From Citrifermentans bremense R1 (GTDB lineage: Bacteria > Desulfobacterota > Desulfuromonadia > Geobacterales > Geobacteraceae): 64,000 nucleotides of DNA. Under the pieces are notes generated by a model that saw nothing but the letters and a program-made list of their open reading frames with translations, was not told where the DNA came from and did no database searches. The stretch lies in the NCBI RefSeq assembly GCF_000426865.1, contig NZ_AUGE01000002.1, positions 310,001-374,000 of the forward strand, written 5' to 3'. Positions 1 to 8,782 of the stretch are shown here, piece after piece (position 1 is the first letter of the stretch; each line of letters starts with the position of its first letter). The position numbers and the translations under genes were made by a program.

Positions 1-1454
1 GTCCTGCTGGATATGCCGCAATGGTTGACGGCACCAAGATCTCGATGGATGACTTCCAGAAGAACTACTACCGCACCAGGAACCTGTACGAGCAGATCTA
101 CGGCCGCTCGCTGACCCCAGAAATGGAAAAGCAGATGGGGCTCAAAAAGGCAACCATAAGCAGCATGATTGACAACGTCCTCACGCTCAAAGAAGCCAAG
201 AAGATGGGCATCAAGGTGGATAAGGACGAGGTGGCCGCGGAGATCGCCAAGATCCCCTCCTTCCAGAACAACGGCGCTTTCGACTTCAACCTTTACCAGA
301 ACACCCTCAAGGCCAACCGGGTCACACCTAAGGAGTTCGAGGAAACCCAGGAACAGGACATCCTGGTGCAAAAGGCGCGCAACAAGGTGAAGGAGAAGGC
401 GACCGTCACCGAAGCTGACCTGATGCAGGAGTTCAAGAAGCAAAACGACAAGGTCAACCTTCAGTACGTCTCCTTCTCCCCCGCCGACGTAAAGGGGAGC
501 ATCAAGCTGACGGACGCCGAGCTGAACGTCTACCTCCAGGACCACCAGGCGCAGTTCAAGACGCCGGAGCAGGTATCGATCGCCTACACGGTGGTGGGCC
601 CGGCAGCCCTTGCCGCCAAGGTGAGCGTCACCCCCGAAGAAGCTCAGAACTACTACCAGAAGAACATCGACCGCTACCAGGGCAAAGGGGGCATCCTCCC
701 GTTCGCCGAGGTTAAGGATCAGGCGACCGCCGACGCGCAGAAGGCCAAGGCAGCCAAGGAAGCCTACGAGAAGGCGGCCGAGACGGCCAACAAGTTCCGC
801 GGCCAGGGCAACCTCGATGCCGCCGCCCAAGCGCTCGGTGGCAAGGTCGAGAAGACCCCGCTCTTCACCGCGCAGGCGCCTGCCGCTGCCATCGCAGGGG
901 AGACCGAGCTCGTCACCCGCGCCTTCGCGCTGAAGCAAAACGAGCTGGGGGGACCGGTGGAGACCGCCAAGGGGATCTACCTGCTGAAGGTCCTCGACAA
1001 GAAGCCGTCCGTCGTGCCGCCGCTGGCGCAGGTAAGGGCGCAGGTCGAGAAGAAGCTTTTGGAAGTGAAAGGGGCCGAGGTAGCCAAGAAGAAGGCTGAA
1101 GAAGCGCTGCAGCAGCTCTCCAAATCCGGCGCGGCCACCAAGGAGACCGGCAACTTCGGCTATTCCCCGGCCGGCGCCCTCCCCACCGTCGGGACCTCCC
1201 CCGAGCTGATGGAAGCCGCTTTCGCGCTTACCCCTGCCAACCCGGTCGCCAAGCAGCCGGTCAAGGTGGGCGAGCGCTGGTACGCGGTGAAACTGAAGAA
1301 CAGGGCGGAAGCGCCCACCACCGACTTCGCCAAGGCCTCCGCAACCATCAAACAGACCCTGCTCCCCAAAAAGCAGCAGGAAGAACTGGACAAGTGGTTG
1401 AAAGGGCTGAGGGATAAGGCTAAAATCGACATCAACCCGTCGATCAAGGACTAA
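1..1454 (+). CDS. ppiD: PpiD/SurA-like periplasmic folding factor, 5' end outside window
   Basis: The reading frame is open from base 3 with no start, so the true N-terminus, including the membrane anchor expected for PpiD, lies upstream of the window. About 480 C-terminal residues remain. The first part (ISMDDFQKNYYRTRNLYEQ) matches a SurA_N chaperone domain. The middle is a weak parvulin-like rotamase region ending near GIYLLKVLDKK, followed by a Lys/Ala-rich helical tail. Proteins of this family assist folding of outer-membrane and secreted proteins from the inner-membrane surface. The ATG at 21 is internal, because the upstream residues (PAGYAA) continue the same frame. Assignment to PpiD rather than another SurA_N protein is probable but not proven. 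Confidence 0.8.
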   Translation, partial: PAGYAAMVDGTKISMDDFQKNYYRTRNLYEQIYGRSLTPEMEKQMGLKKATISSMIDNVLTLKEAKKMGIKVDKDEVAAEIAKIPSFQNNGAFDFNLYQNTLKANRVTPKEFEETQEQDILVQKARNKVKEKATVTEADLMQEFKKQNDKVNLQYVSFSPADVKGSIKLTDAELNVYLQDHQAQFKTPEQVSIAYTVVGPAALAAKVSVTPEEAQNYYQKNIDRYQGKGGILPFAEVKDQATADAQKAKAAKEAYEKAAETANKFRGQGNLDAAAQALGGKVEKTPLFTAQAPAAAIAGETELVTRAFALKQNELGGPVETAKGIYLLKVLDKKPSVVPPLAQVRAQVEKKLLEVKGAEVAKKKAEEALQQLSKSGAATKETGNFGYSPAGALPTVGTSPELMEAAFALTPANPVAKQPVKVGERWYAVKLKNRAEAPTTDFAKASATIKQTLLPKKQQEELDKWLKGLRDKAKIDINPSIKD

Positions 1455-1572
1455 CTAAAGCAACGACGCGGCAAATCGACAGCTATTCAAGTGCGAGGTG
1501 GAGGGTGCAGGTGCACACTTCACCTTTCACTTTTAACGCTCGAAGCGCGAACCATAAAAGGAGAATGGACAA

Positions 1573-2463
1573 ATGACTACACCGGTACTCAACACTGATT
1601 TCCCCGGTCTGAAGCTCGCCGCCCGCGGCAAGGTGCGCGATATCTACGACCTGGGAGAGACGCTGCTCATCGTCACCACCGACAGGATCTCTGCTTTCGA
1701 CGTGATCATGAACGAGGGCATCCCGCACAAGGGGTACGTGCTGACCCAGATCTCCGCCTACTGGTTCCGTCAAATGGAAGACATCATCAAGAACCACATC
1801 ATCTCCACCAACGTCGCCGATTTCCCGAAAGAGTGCCAGCCGTACGCCGACATCCTGGCCGGGCGCTCCATGTGGGTGAAGAAGGCGCAGCCTTTGGCGG
1901 CCGAGTGCATCGTGCGCGGCTACATCTCCGGCTCCGGCTGGAAGGACTACCAAAAGACCGGCGCCATCTGCGGCATCAAGCTTCCGGATGGGCTCAAGGA
2001 GTCGGACCGCCTCCCCCAGCCGATCTTCACCCCCTCCACCAAGGCGGAACTGGGAACCCACGACGAGAACATCTCCTTCGAGGAGATGTGCCGGATCTGC
2101 GGCACCGAGATCTCCACCAAGGTGCGCGACGTAACCCTCGCCATCTACGAGAAGGCCCGCGACCTGGCCGACCAGAAAGGGATCATCATCGCCGACACCA
2201 AGTTCGAGTACGGCATCTACGACGGCGAGCTGATCATCATCGACGAGTGCATGACACCTGACTCCAGCCGTTTCTGGCCCAAGGAGAGCTACAAGCCGGG
2301 CGGCCCCCAGCCCTCCTTCGACAAGCAGTTCCTGCGTGACTACCTGGAGACGCTCGACTGGGGCAAGACGGCGCCTGCGCCGCCGCTTCCCGAAGAGATC
2401 GTCAGAAAAACCGGCGAGAAGTACATGGAAGCGCTGGTGAAGCTGACCGGCAAAGGGATCTAG
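1573..2463 (+). CDS. purC: Phosphoribosylaminoimidazole-succinocarboxamide synthase (SAICAR synthetase)
   Basis: This enzyme joins CAIR and L-aspartate with ATP in de novo purine synthesis in the cytoplasm. The 296-residue protein has the SAICAR synthetase signatures: the N-terminal [10 protein letters not shown] nucleotide-binding loop, [28 protein letters not shown], and IADTKFEYG followed by [13 protein letters not shown]. The length fits the longer (about 295-aa) bacterial form. The ATG at 1573 follows an AAAAGGAG site at 1557-1564. The 118-nt gap to the preceding ppiD holds no ORF. A strong terminator lies directly after the stop. Confidence 0.97.
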   Translation: MTTPVLNTDFPGLKLAARGKVRDIYDLGETLLIVTTDRISAFDVIMNEGIPHKGYVLTQISAYWFRQMEDIIKNHIISTNVADFPKECQPYADILAGRSMWVKKAQPLAAECIVRGYISGSGWKDYQKTGAICGIKLPDGLKESDRLPQPIFTPSTKAELGTHDENISFEEMCRICGTEISTKVRDVTLAIYEKARDLADQKGIIIADTKFEYGIYDGELIIIDECMTPDSSRFWPKESYKPGGPQPSFDKQFLRDYLETLDWGKTAPAPPLPEEIVRKTGEKYMEALVKLTGKGI

Positions 2464-2475
2464 GGATTGACCGAC

Positions 2476-2509
2476 GCCCCGCCCCCTCACCGGGGGCGGG
2501 GCTTTTTTT
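2476..2509 (+). terminator. Rho-independent terminator of purC
   Basis: A perfect 11-bp G+C stem (GCCCCGCCCCC, 2476-2486, pairing with 2492-2502) with a 5-nt loop is followed by seven T residues. It ends the purC transcript 13 bases after the stop. Confidence 0.95.
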
Positions 2510-2531
2510 GTGCCGGCAAAGGAAAAAGACG

Positions 2532-3164
2532 ATGCTGAAGCAGACCTTGGCCCTGCTGTTTCTTCTGGCCCTATCATCCTCCGTCTCGGGCGCTGCCGCT
2601 GAGATCCCCCTGGCCCATTTCAGTAAGTCCGACCTCTCCGGCTGGAGCGACAAGGCCTTCAAGGGGAAGACCGACTACAGCTTCGCCGACGGCGCGCTTA
2701 AGGCTCACAGCGTGAAAGGGGCCAGCGGGAAGATCAAGAAGGTCTCCATAGATACGCGCAACTACCCGAAGCTCTCCTGGAGCTGGCGCATCGACCACAC
2801 GTTGCGGCACGAGGACGCCACCCGCAAAAGCGGCGACGACTTCGCGGCAAGGGTCTACGTGATCTTCCCGCGCACCTTCTTCTGGCGCATGCGGGCCATC
2901 AACTACGTCTGGTCCGGGAAACTCCCCGTAGGTAGCCACACCCCCAGCCCGCATACGGCTAATGCGGTATCGATAGCGGTGGAAAGCGGGGACGCGAAGG
3001 CGGGAACCTGGGTGTTCGAGGAGCGCAACGTCTACGAGGATTACAAGAAGATATTCGGGGAGGATCCCCCCCTTATGGGGGGGATCGCTGTCATGACCGA
3101 TACGGACGACACCAAGGAGGAGGTCACCGCCTGGTACGGCGACATCACCCTCAGCTCGGAGTGA
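2532..3164 (+). CDS. DUF3047 secreted protein
   Basis: The 210-residue protein begins with a cleavable signal peptide (MLKQTLALLFLLALSSSVSG, probable cut after GAAA), so it is exported. The mature part has hallmarks of DUF3047: GWSDKAFKGKTDY, a YPKLSWSWRID strand, and the DDFAARVYVIFP core near the middle. The function of DUF3047 is not known. The start at 2532 has a GGAA site nine bases upstream; an earlier in-frame codon at 2508 falls inside the purC terminator and was rejected. The next gene converges from the other strand with only four bases between stops. Confidence 0.8.
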   Translation: MLKQTLALLFLLALSSSVSGAAAEIPLAHFSKSDLSGWSDKAFKGKTDYSFADGALKAHSVKGASGKIKKVSIDTRNYPKLSWSWRIDHTLRHEDATRKSGDDFAARVYVIFPRTFFWRMRAINYVWSGKLPVGSHTPSPHTANAVSIAVESGDAKAGTWVFEERNVYEDYKKIFGEDPPLMGGIAVMTDTDDTKEEVTAWYGDITLSSE

Positions 3165-3168
3165 GCTG

Positions 3169-3525
3169 CTAGCCGATCAGCTTGGCCAGCCTCGACCTCT
3201 GTTTCACCAGGCGCGCCTCGCCATCCTCAAGCGCCTTCAGCACGCTTTTCTTGGCGCCGTAGGCCATGTCCTTGCCGCGGTCGAGGATCTCCGAGGCCCG
3301 CTCGCCGACAGACTCGGCCATTTCAGCCACCTGCTCGGTGAAATCCTCCACCGCCTCCAGGGCGTCTTCCCCCTTGCGGCGTGCTTTCTTGGCGTAGCGC
3401 CCCATCTCCTTGCGGGTCTTCTCGCCGCTTTGCGGCGCGTACATGAGCGCGATGCCGGCGCCTATGATGCCTCCAGCCAAGAGCATGAGCGCCCCAACCA
3501 TCAGGTTGTTTTGCTTGTCTTCCAT
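3169..3525 (-). CDS. YtxH-domain protein (larger copy)
   Basis: The 118-residue protein starts with a hydrophobic glycine-rich segment (LMVGALMLLAGGIIGAG), then the YtxH motif ALMYAPQSGEKTRKEM, then a long charged helix likely to form a coiled coil. YtxH proteins are small membrane-associated proteins of poorly defined, often stress-related, role. The ATG at 3525 follows a strong AAAGGAGG site; the upstream frame extension lacks one. A likely sigma-70 promoter sits at 3571-3598. A second YtxH protein is encoded at 8383-8604. Confidence 0.85.
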   Translation of the reverse strand: MEDKQNNLMVGALMLLAGGIIGAGIALMYAPQSGEKTRKEMGRYAKKARRKGEDALEAVEDFTEQVAEMAESVGERASEILDRGKDMAYGAKKSVLKALEDGEARLVKQRSRLAKLIG

Positions 3526-3570
3526 AACGGTCCTCCTTTGCTTCCCATGGTAAGATTTCAGCTGCCCAAT

Positions 3571-3598
3571 ATAGTACCCGAAGCGTCCCGTTTGCCAA
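3571..3598 (-). promoter_or_regulatory. Probable sigma-70 promoter for the YtxH gene
   Basis: Read on the minus strand, TTGGCA (3593-3598) and TACTAT (3571-3576) are separated by 16 bases, about 45 bases before the start at 3525. It is divergent from the promoter at 3620-3647. Confidence 0.5.
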
Positions 3599-3619
3599 GG
3601 CCCAGTTCTCATTATTACT

Positions 3620-3647
3620 TTGAAGCAGAGGGGTGTGCGTGTATAGT
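3620..3647 (+). promoter_or_regulatory. Probable sigma-70 promoter for the flavin oxidoreductase
   Basis: TTGAAG (3620-3625) and TATAGT (3642-3647) are separated by 16 bases, 45 bases ahead of the ATG at 3693. Confidence 0.5.
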
Positions 3648-3692
3648 TAACACGTTACGCTCACTACAAATACGCATCACCAGAGGTAGATC

Positions 3693-4796
3693 ATGGATGA
3701 AAAATATGACGTACTGATAGTAGGAGGCGGCCCAGGGGGAGTCGCCGCCGCCTACATCTGCCATAAGCTTGGCCTGTCCCACCTGCTGATTGAATCGGGC
3801 AAGGCTATCTTCCAGGGCATTGCCAATACCTACCCGGAAGGAAAGAACGTCTACCCCTCCAAGCCCAAGGAGAACCCTGAGCCCTTCCTGGTAGAGGAAC
3901 TGCGCCCGCCCGACAAACCGGTGACGGTGGAAAAATACATCCAGTACGTGCAGCACTTCGTACAGCACGAGGGGCTGAACGTACTCACCGACACTCAGTT
4001 CGAGAACATCGAAGACGGCAGGGAGTACCTCAAGGTGCTCACCTCCCGGGGGACTTTCCCGGCCAAAAGGGTCCTGCTTGCCTTCGGCAGTTCGATACCG
4101 AAGGAGCTCTCCGTGTACGGAGACGCGAAGATGGTCGCTAAGGGGCTGGACGACCCGAAGAAATACATCGGGGTGCGCACGCTTGTCATCGGCGGCGGCA
4201 ACAGCGCGGCCGACGTCATCATCTCCATCCTCAAGGAAAAGCGCAACGCCAACGACACCGAGCCGGTGTACTGGGCGCACGTCGCTGAGACCTTCGACGT
4301 GAACAAGGAGACAGCGCAAAGGCTGGGCGAGGAGATCCTCCTGGGGGGAAACATCCGGCTTTTGCCCGGCGCGACCCCGAGGATCGGCGAGGTCGACGAC
4401 GAAGGGGTGGACCGCCTGGTGATCCGGGTAAGCGAGGACAAGATCCCCGGGGGGATCGAGCGCTACCACGCCATGAGCTTTCCCATGAAGAACGTGATCG
4501 CCTGCATCGGAAGCCAGGGCCCCACCTCCATCTACGACCGGATCGGCGTGCAAACCATAGCCTGCGCCGAGGGGGTCTGCCAGGTAGCAAAGGAAGGGGA
4601 CCGGCTGCTCCTCTTAACCTCCGACTTCGAGTCGACCCGCAAAGGGGTCTACGTGATCGGGGGGGCCATCTCCCCCTCCTACATGCGGATCAACAAGGGC
4701 GCCATCCAGGAGGAGCGGCACCCGAACCTGATCTACACCGCGGTTAACGACGCCCACCACGTGATCGACGCCATAGCCGCGAAGCTCAAAAAATAG
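3693..4796 (+). CDS. FAD/NAD(P)-binding pyridine nucleotide oxidoreductase (thioredoxin-reductase fold, no CxxC)
   Basis: The 367-residue protein has an N-terminal FAD Rossmann motif (DVLIVGGGPGGVAAAY, residues 6-21), a second nucleotide-binding motif in the middle (RTLVIGGGNSAADVII), and a C-terminal FAD-contact region (GVYVIGGAISPSYM). The fold is that of thioredoxin and ferredoxin-NADP reductases, but no redox-active CxxC pair is present, so it is not a classical thioredoxin reductase. YpdA-type bacillithiol reductases and ferredoxin-NADP reductases are the closest alternatives; the electron acceptor cannot be read from the sequence. It is monocistronic and ends at a bidirectional terminator. 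Confidence 0.8.
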   Translation: MDEKYDVLIVGGGPGGVAAAYICHKLGLSHLLIESGKAIFQGIANTYPEGKNVYPSKPKENPEPFLVEELRPPDKPVTVEKYIQYVQHFVQHEGLNVLTDTQFENIEDGREYLKVLTSRGTFPAKRVLLAFGSSIPKELSVYGDAKMVAKGLDDPKKYIGVRTLVIGGGNSAADVIISILKEKRNANDTEPVYWAHVAETFDVNKETAQRLGEEILLGGNIRLLPGATPRIGEVDDEGVDRLVIRVSEDKIPGGIERYHAMSFPMKNVIACIGSQGPTSIYDRIGVQTIACAEGVCQVAKEGDRLLLLTSDFESTRKGVYVIGGAISPSYMRINKGAIQEERHPNLIYTAVNDAHHVIDAIAAKLKK

Positions 4797-4903
4797 CGGG
4801 TTAGCTGGGAATTAACCGCCGCGCCCGCTCGGCCTCTCGCCGCTCTCCTCCCCCTTTCCTGACCCTCCCCCTCCGGGGGCGGGAAACAGTCACCACCCTA
4901 AAT

Positions 4904-4935
4904 AAAAAAAGGGGAGCCAACCGGCTCCCCTTTTT
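4904..4935. terminator. Bidirectional terminator between convergent genes
   Basis: An 8-bp stem (GGGGAGCC/GGCTCCCC, 4911-4930) is flanked by seven A on the left and five T on the right, so it can serve both the oxidoreductase (+) and the TPR gene (-). Confidence 0.9.
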
Positions 4936-4966
4936 CCATTCATTACAGATTATTTCACTGCTGCGG

Positions 4967-5764
4967 CTATTGCCCGCGCATCTCTTCCTTCAACCCTTCC
5001 ACCACAGCCTTCACTTCGGCAATCATCTCGCGGGCCTGCGGGGAGTGCTCCCTGGCCAGGTAGCTCTCGAAGTACTTGATCGCTTCCTGGGTGCGGTCCT
5101 GGTCGATGCAGATGTTTCCAAGCGTCAGGTAGCTCATGGTGAAATCGGGGTCGAGGCGGACCGCTTCCAGCGTCTCGCGCTCGGCCGACTCGAGATCGTC
5201 CATATCGTAGTAGAGCTCCCCCAGGTTGAAGCGTGCGGTGGCGTCCGCAGGATCGATCTCGATTCCCTTGTGGTAGGCCTCGATCGCCTTCTCATTCTCC
5301 CCGAGACCGTAGTAAAGGTCCCCCATGGCGTTCAGGGCGAAGACGTTTTTGGGATCGAGTTCAAGCGCCTTCTGGAAGGACTTCAGCGCATCGTCGGTCC
5401 GTTCCATCGCGTTGTACACAAGGCCCATGCTGACGTAGCCGTCGCACTCCTTGGGCTGCAGCTCGGTCACCTTGCGGTAACAGCCGAGCGCATCCTTGTG
5501 CTTGCCCGACTCGAAATAAACGTCGCCCAGGGCCGTGATCCCGTCGAGGTCTTCAGGCGCAAGCTCCAGCCCCTTCTTGAGCGCAGCGATGGCATCGTCG
5601 GCCTTCCCCTGCTCCGAGTACGCCTCGCCCAAGTAGAAATAACCCTCGGCGTTCTCCGGCTCAAGCGAGATGCACCCCTTGAAGGCTTCGACGGCCTGGA
5701 CATACTCTCCCGACTCCATCAGGGCTATCCCGTCTGCCAGTTTCTCGTCAAAAGTCGTTCCCAT
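4967..5764 (-). CDS. Tetratricopeptide repeat protein
   Basis: The 265-residue protein is almost wholly made of about seven TPR units, visible as repeated YFYLGEAYSEQGKADDAIAA-like helices with the pattern G-Y/F-A-P every 34 residues. There is no signal peptide or membrane segment, so it is probably a cytoplasmic scaffold for protein-protein contacts. Partners are not apparent. The start is placed at the ATG at 5764, which follows GGAGGTGGCA; an in-frame ATG ten codons earlier lacks a ribosome binding site. Confidence 0.85.
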   Translation of the reverse strand: MGTTFDEKLADGIALMESGEYVQAVEAFKGCISLEPENAEGYFYLGEAYSEQGKADDAIAALKKGLELAPEDLDGITALGDVYFESGKHKDALGCYRKVTELQPKECDGYVSMGLVYNAMERTDDALKSFQKALELDPKNVFALNAMGDLYYGLGENEKAIEAYHKGIEIDPADATARFNLGELYYDMDDLESAERETLEAVRLDPDFTMSYLTLGNICIDQDRTQEAIKYFESYLAREHSPQAREMIAEVKAVVEGLKEEMRGQ

Positions 5765-5921
5765 TGCCACCTCCGCGTCTGCAACTGATTTCATTGGCGC
5801 ACACTATAACAGAGATAACGAGGCTTTGCCATCTTAAACGCCCGTTAAAATAGCATTAAAATACTTCACATATCATTTTTCTCATTTATACTGCCCCGAG
5901 AACGCCACAAAGGGGATGAGA

Positions 5922-8264
5922 ATGCCGGAGGAGACAGGGGAACAACTGGGACTGAGGACACTGGAGGACATCAGCATGCTGATCCTTCACTCCCACGATC
6001 TGCAGGAGACCCTGGATAACATAGTCAACCTCGTTGCTAAGAGAATGTCCTCCGACGTCTGTTCCATCTACCTTCTGGAGGAGGACGGCGAGACCCTGAG
6101 GCTGCACGCGACCCGCGGTCTCTCCAGGCTCTCCGTCGGCATCACCATGAAGACCTCGGAAGGCCTCACCGGCCTCGCCATCGAGCAGCGCGGCGTAGTG
6201 GCGACGGACAACGCGCCGCGGCACCCGCGCTACAAGTACTTCAGGCAGACCAAGGAGGAGAAGGTCCTCTCCTTCTTAGGCGTCCCCTTCTTCGAACGCA
6301 ACAACCCCATCGGCGTCCTGGTCATACAAAACCGCGACGCGCGCACCTTCACCTCCCAGGAAATCAGCGCCGTCTCCACCATCGCCTGGCAGATCTCCAG
6401 CATCGTTTCCAACGCAAAACTCCTCGACTCCGTCAGGAAGAAGGAAGAGGAGCGGGCTTTTTACGCAGCCGAGGTGGACCGGCTCCGCAAAACCGGGGTA
6501 CTCAAGGACACCGGCCGCGCGAGCCGCAAGAGCCAGGGATCGGGCGTATTGACCGGGATTGGGATCTCCCCCGGTTTCGCTCTGGGAAGGATTTCGGTAC
6601 TGCACCGCGGTGCGAGCGAAGAGGCGGTCCTGGAGCAGGCGCGGCCGCGCGCCGAGGAACAGACCCGCTTCCTGCACGCGCTGGAAAAGGCGCGCATCCA
6701 GACCATCTATATGGAGAAGCGGGTGGGCCAGATCCTCTCCGAGGCCGACGCCGCCATATTCCACAGCCACCTGATGATACTGGAGGACCGCGGCTTCATC
6801 GGGAAGATCGGCGCGCTGATCGACGAGGGGCTGGGAGCCCATACCGCGGTAAGCCAGGTGGTGGACAGCTACGTGGCGGCCTTCGCCCGGATGCAGGACC
6901 CCTACCTGCGCGAGCGCAGCGCCGACATGGAAGACATCGGGCGCAGGATCTGCGACGCGCTGAACGGCAGCAACCACAGGCACAGGGAACGCCTGCGCGA
7001 CCCGCGGATCATCATCGCCCGGGAACTGCTCCCCTCCGACCTCGCCATCATGGACCACGGCAAGGTAACCGGCATCGCCACCGAGAAGGGGAACCAGAAC
7101 GCACACGCGGCGATCATGGCCCGGGCGCTCGGCATTCCGGCCGTCTTCGGGGTAGAGGGGCTGTTGAAAAAGGTCGGGGCCCGCTGCGAGGTGGTCGTTG
7201 ACGGCAACTCCGGCTGCGTCTACGTAAACCCGGACCAGCGCATCAAGAAGGAATACCAGCGGCTGCAGGGGGAGTTCGACCAGAAGCAGCGCGAGCTGGA
7301 AGGGATCCGGGATCTCCCCGCCGTGACCACCGACGGCTGCACCGTGTCTCTTCTGGCCAACATCGGACTTTTGAGCGATTTGAGGGTAGCGCAGGCGCAC
7401 GGCGCCGAGGGGGTCGGGCTGTACCGGACCGAGTTCCCGTTCATGAGCCGCAATTCGTTCCCCGGGCGCTTCGAGCAGGCCGCCATCTACCGCAAGGTGC
7501 TGGAAGGGTTCCCAGGGCTCCCGGTCACCATCAGAACCCTCGACATAGGCGGAGACAAGGAGCTTTCGTACTTCCCCCACCCAAAGGAAGACAACCCCTT
7601 CCTGGGGTGGCGCTCCATGCGCATCTCACTCGACCGCGAGGACATCTTCCGCGAGCAGTTGGCTGCGGTGCTTTTGGCGTCCGCCAGCGGCAGGTGCAAC
7701 ATAATGTTCCCCATGATCTCCGGCGTGGACGAGGTGCGCCGCATCAAAGGGATACTGGAGCAGGTGAAAGAAGAGCTGAGAAAAGAGGGAAAGGAATTCG
7801 CCCAGGATATCGGGCTCGGGGTCATGGTAGAGCTGCCGGCGGCGGTGCTGGTAGCGGAGATGCTGGCCCGCGAGGTCGATTACCTGAGCATCGGGACCAA
7901 CGACCTGATCCAGTACACCCTTGCCTGCGACAGGAACAATCCGCGGGTGAAGAAGTGGTACGACCCGTACCATCCTGCGGTCCTGCACTCGATCAAGAAG
8001 GTGGCGCAAGCAGCCGCGGTTGCGGGAAAGCCGGCGTCTTTGTGCGGCGAGATGGCGGGAGAACCGATCAACGCGGTCCTTTTACTGGGGCTTGGGATAC
8101 GCTGCTTCAGCCTTTCCGCGCCGAACATACCGCGCGTTAAAGAGGCCATACGCGCCATTTCCCTGGGGCAGGCGGAACAGATAGCCGGCCAGGTGCTGCG
8201 GATGGAAAGTGCCCTCTCCATCAAGAGCTACCTGGAATCGGTACAGCGCGAGCTAGGGCTGTAA
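5922..8264 (+). CDS. ptsP: PEP-protein phosphotransferase of the nitrogen PTS (GAF + enzyme I)
   Basis: The roughly 780-residue protein has an N-terminal GAF domain (about residues 15-165: SSDVCSIYLLEEDGE to GVLVIQNRDARTF), then a full enzyme I module: the PEP-utiliser N domain starting at GIGISPGFALGRI, the phospho-His loop (NAHAAIMARALGIPAV), and the TIM-barrel PEP site (VGLYRTEFPFM, DIGGDKELSYF, LSIGTNDLIQYTLACDR, CGEMAGEP). It transfers phosphate from PEP to NPr, the first step of PTS-Ntr, with the GAF domain as probable sensor of nitrogen metabolites. The ATG at 5922 has AGGGG at 5911-5915; the ATG at 5916 is too close to that site. The residues before the active His (GNQNAH) differ from the usual GxTSH. 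Confidence 0.95.
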   Translation: MPEETGEQLGLRTLEDISMLILHSHDLQETLDNIVNLVAKRMSSDVCSIYLLEEDGETLRLHATRGLSRLSVGITMKTSEGLTGLAIEQRGVVATDNAPRHPRYKYFRQTKEEKVLSFLGVPFFERNNPIGVLVIQNRDARTFTSQEISAVSTIAWQISSIVSNAKLLDSVRKKEEERAFYAAEVDRLRKTGVLKDTGRASRKSQGSGVLTGIGISPGFALGRISVLHRGASEEAVLEQARPRAEEQTRFLHALEKARIQTIYMEKRVGQILSEADAAIFHSHLMILEDRGFIGKIGALIDEGLGAHTAVSQVVDSYVAAFARMQDPYLRERSADMEDIGRRICDALNGSNHRHRERLRDPRIIIARELLPSDLAIMDHGKVTGIATEKGNQNAHAAIMARALGIPAVFGVEGLLKKVGARCEVVVDGNSGCVYVNPDQRIKKEYQRLQGEFDQKQRELEGIRDLPAVTTDGCTVSLLANIGLLSDLRVAQAHGAEGVGLYRTEFPFMSRNSFPGRFEQAAIYRKVLEGFPGLPVTIRTLDIGGDKELSYFPHPKEDNPFLGWRSMRISLDREDIFREQLAAVLLASASGRCNIMFPMISGVDEVRRIKGILEQVKEELRKEGKEFAQDIGLGVMVELPAAVLVAEMLAREVDYLSIGTNDLIQYTLACDRNNPRVKKWYDPYHPAVLHSIKKVAQAAAVAGKPASLCGEMAGEPINAVLLLGLGIRCFSLSAPNIPRVKEAIRAISLGQAEQIAGQVLRMESALSIKSYLESVQRELGL

Positions 8265-8280
8265 GGCACAAGAGACAGCA

Positions 8281-8314
8281 GCCGGGGGCCGGATAACAGA
8301 TCCCGGTCCCCGGC
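8281..8314 (+). other. Imperfect G+C-rich hairpin after ptsP
   Basis: Bases 8281-8294 and 8300-8314 form a nearly perfect stem with a 5-nt loop. There is no T-run, so a factor-independent terminator is uncertain. Just downstream, 8349-8379 holds a short AT-rich direct/inverted repeat built of TCAATTGTCAATT. Confidence 0.5.
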
Positions 8315-8382
8315 CATGTATCTCCAACAAGGGAGGGTCGATCTTTCGCTGTCAATTGTCAATTATCAATTGTCAATTGAGT

Positions 8383-8604
8383 TTAGATCCAGCAGTCCCC
8401 GCCGTCGTAGTTGAGGTCGTTGTTGGCCCCTTTCCCTTTTTTCACGCACCCCTTCAGCTTGTTGAGTGCCTCTTCCTTCGCCTCACCCAGCTTCTCGCGA
8501 ACCTCGCGGCCGGTCTTGGGAGTAAAGAGGAGTGCGGCGCCTGCAGCCACAGCGGCCCCAGCCAGGAAGGCCAGCAGTGCGGCCTGTTCGCTTTTTTTGG
8601 ACAT
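8383..8604 (-). CDS. YtxH-domain protein (short copy)
   Basis: The 73-residue protein has one N-terminal transmembrane-like segment (ALLAFLAGAAVAAGAALL) followed directly by the YtxH signature FTPKTGREVREKL and a charged helix. It ends in an acidic tail with two cysteines. The ATG at 8604 follows AAAGGAGC. It is a smaller paralogue of the protein at 3169-3525; the role is not known. Confidence 0.8.
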   Translation of the reverse strand: MSKKSEQAALLAFLAGAAVAAGAALLFTPKTGREVREKLGEAKEEALNKLKGCVKKGKGANNDLNYDGGDCWI

Positions 8605-8782
8605 GACGTATCGCTCCTTTGGTTCTGGAAGTTAACCACCCGGAAATTTTGCAATTATTCTTACCACATTCGGCGACGCAATAAAACCCCCAACGTTTAC
8701 GTCTGCAGTTATTTTCTGCTTAGCATTCACAGTGGTTAAATGATACTATCGCCGGCATAAAAAAAATCTGAAGGAGATATGC

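Noticed and set aside
1483-2577. 364-residue ORF on the minus strand across purC
   Set aside because: It is antisense to purC, which has strong family motifs, and reads through a terminator hairpin.
8349-8379. TCAATTGTCAATT repeat as a regulatory operator
   Set aside because: It lies downstream of both flanking genes, so an operator role is unlikely; it appears to be a simple intergenic repeat.
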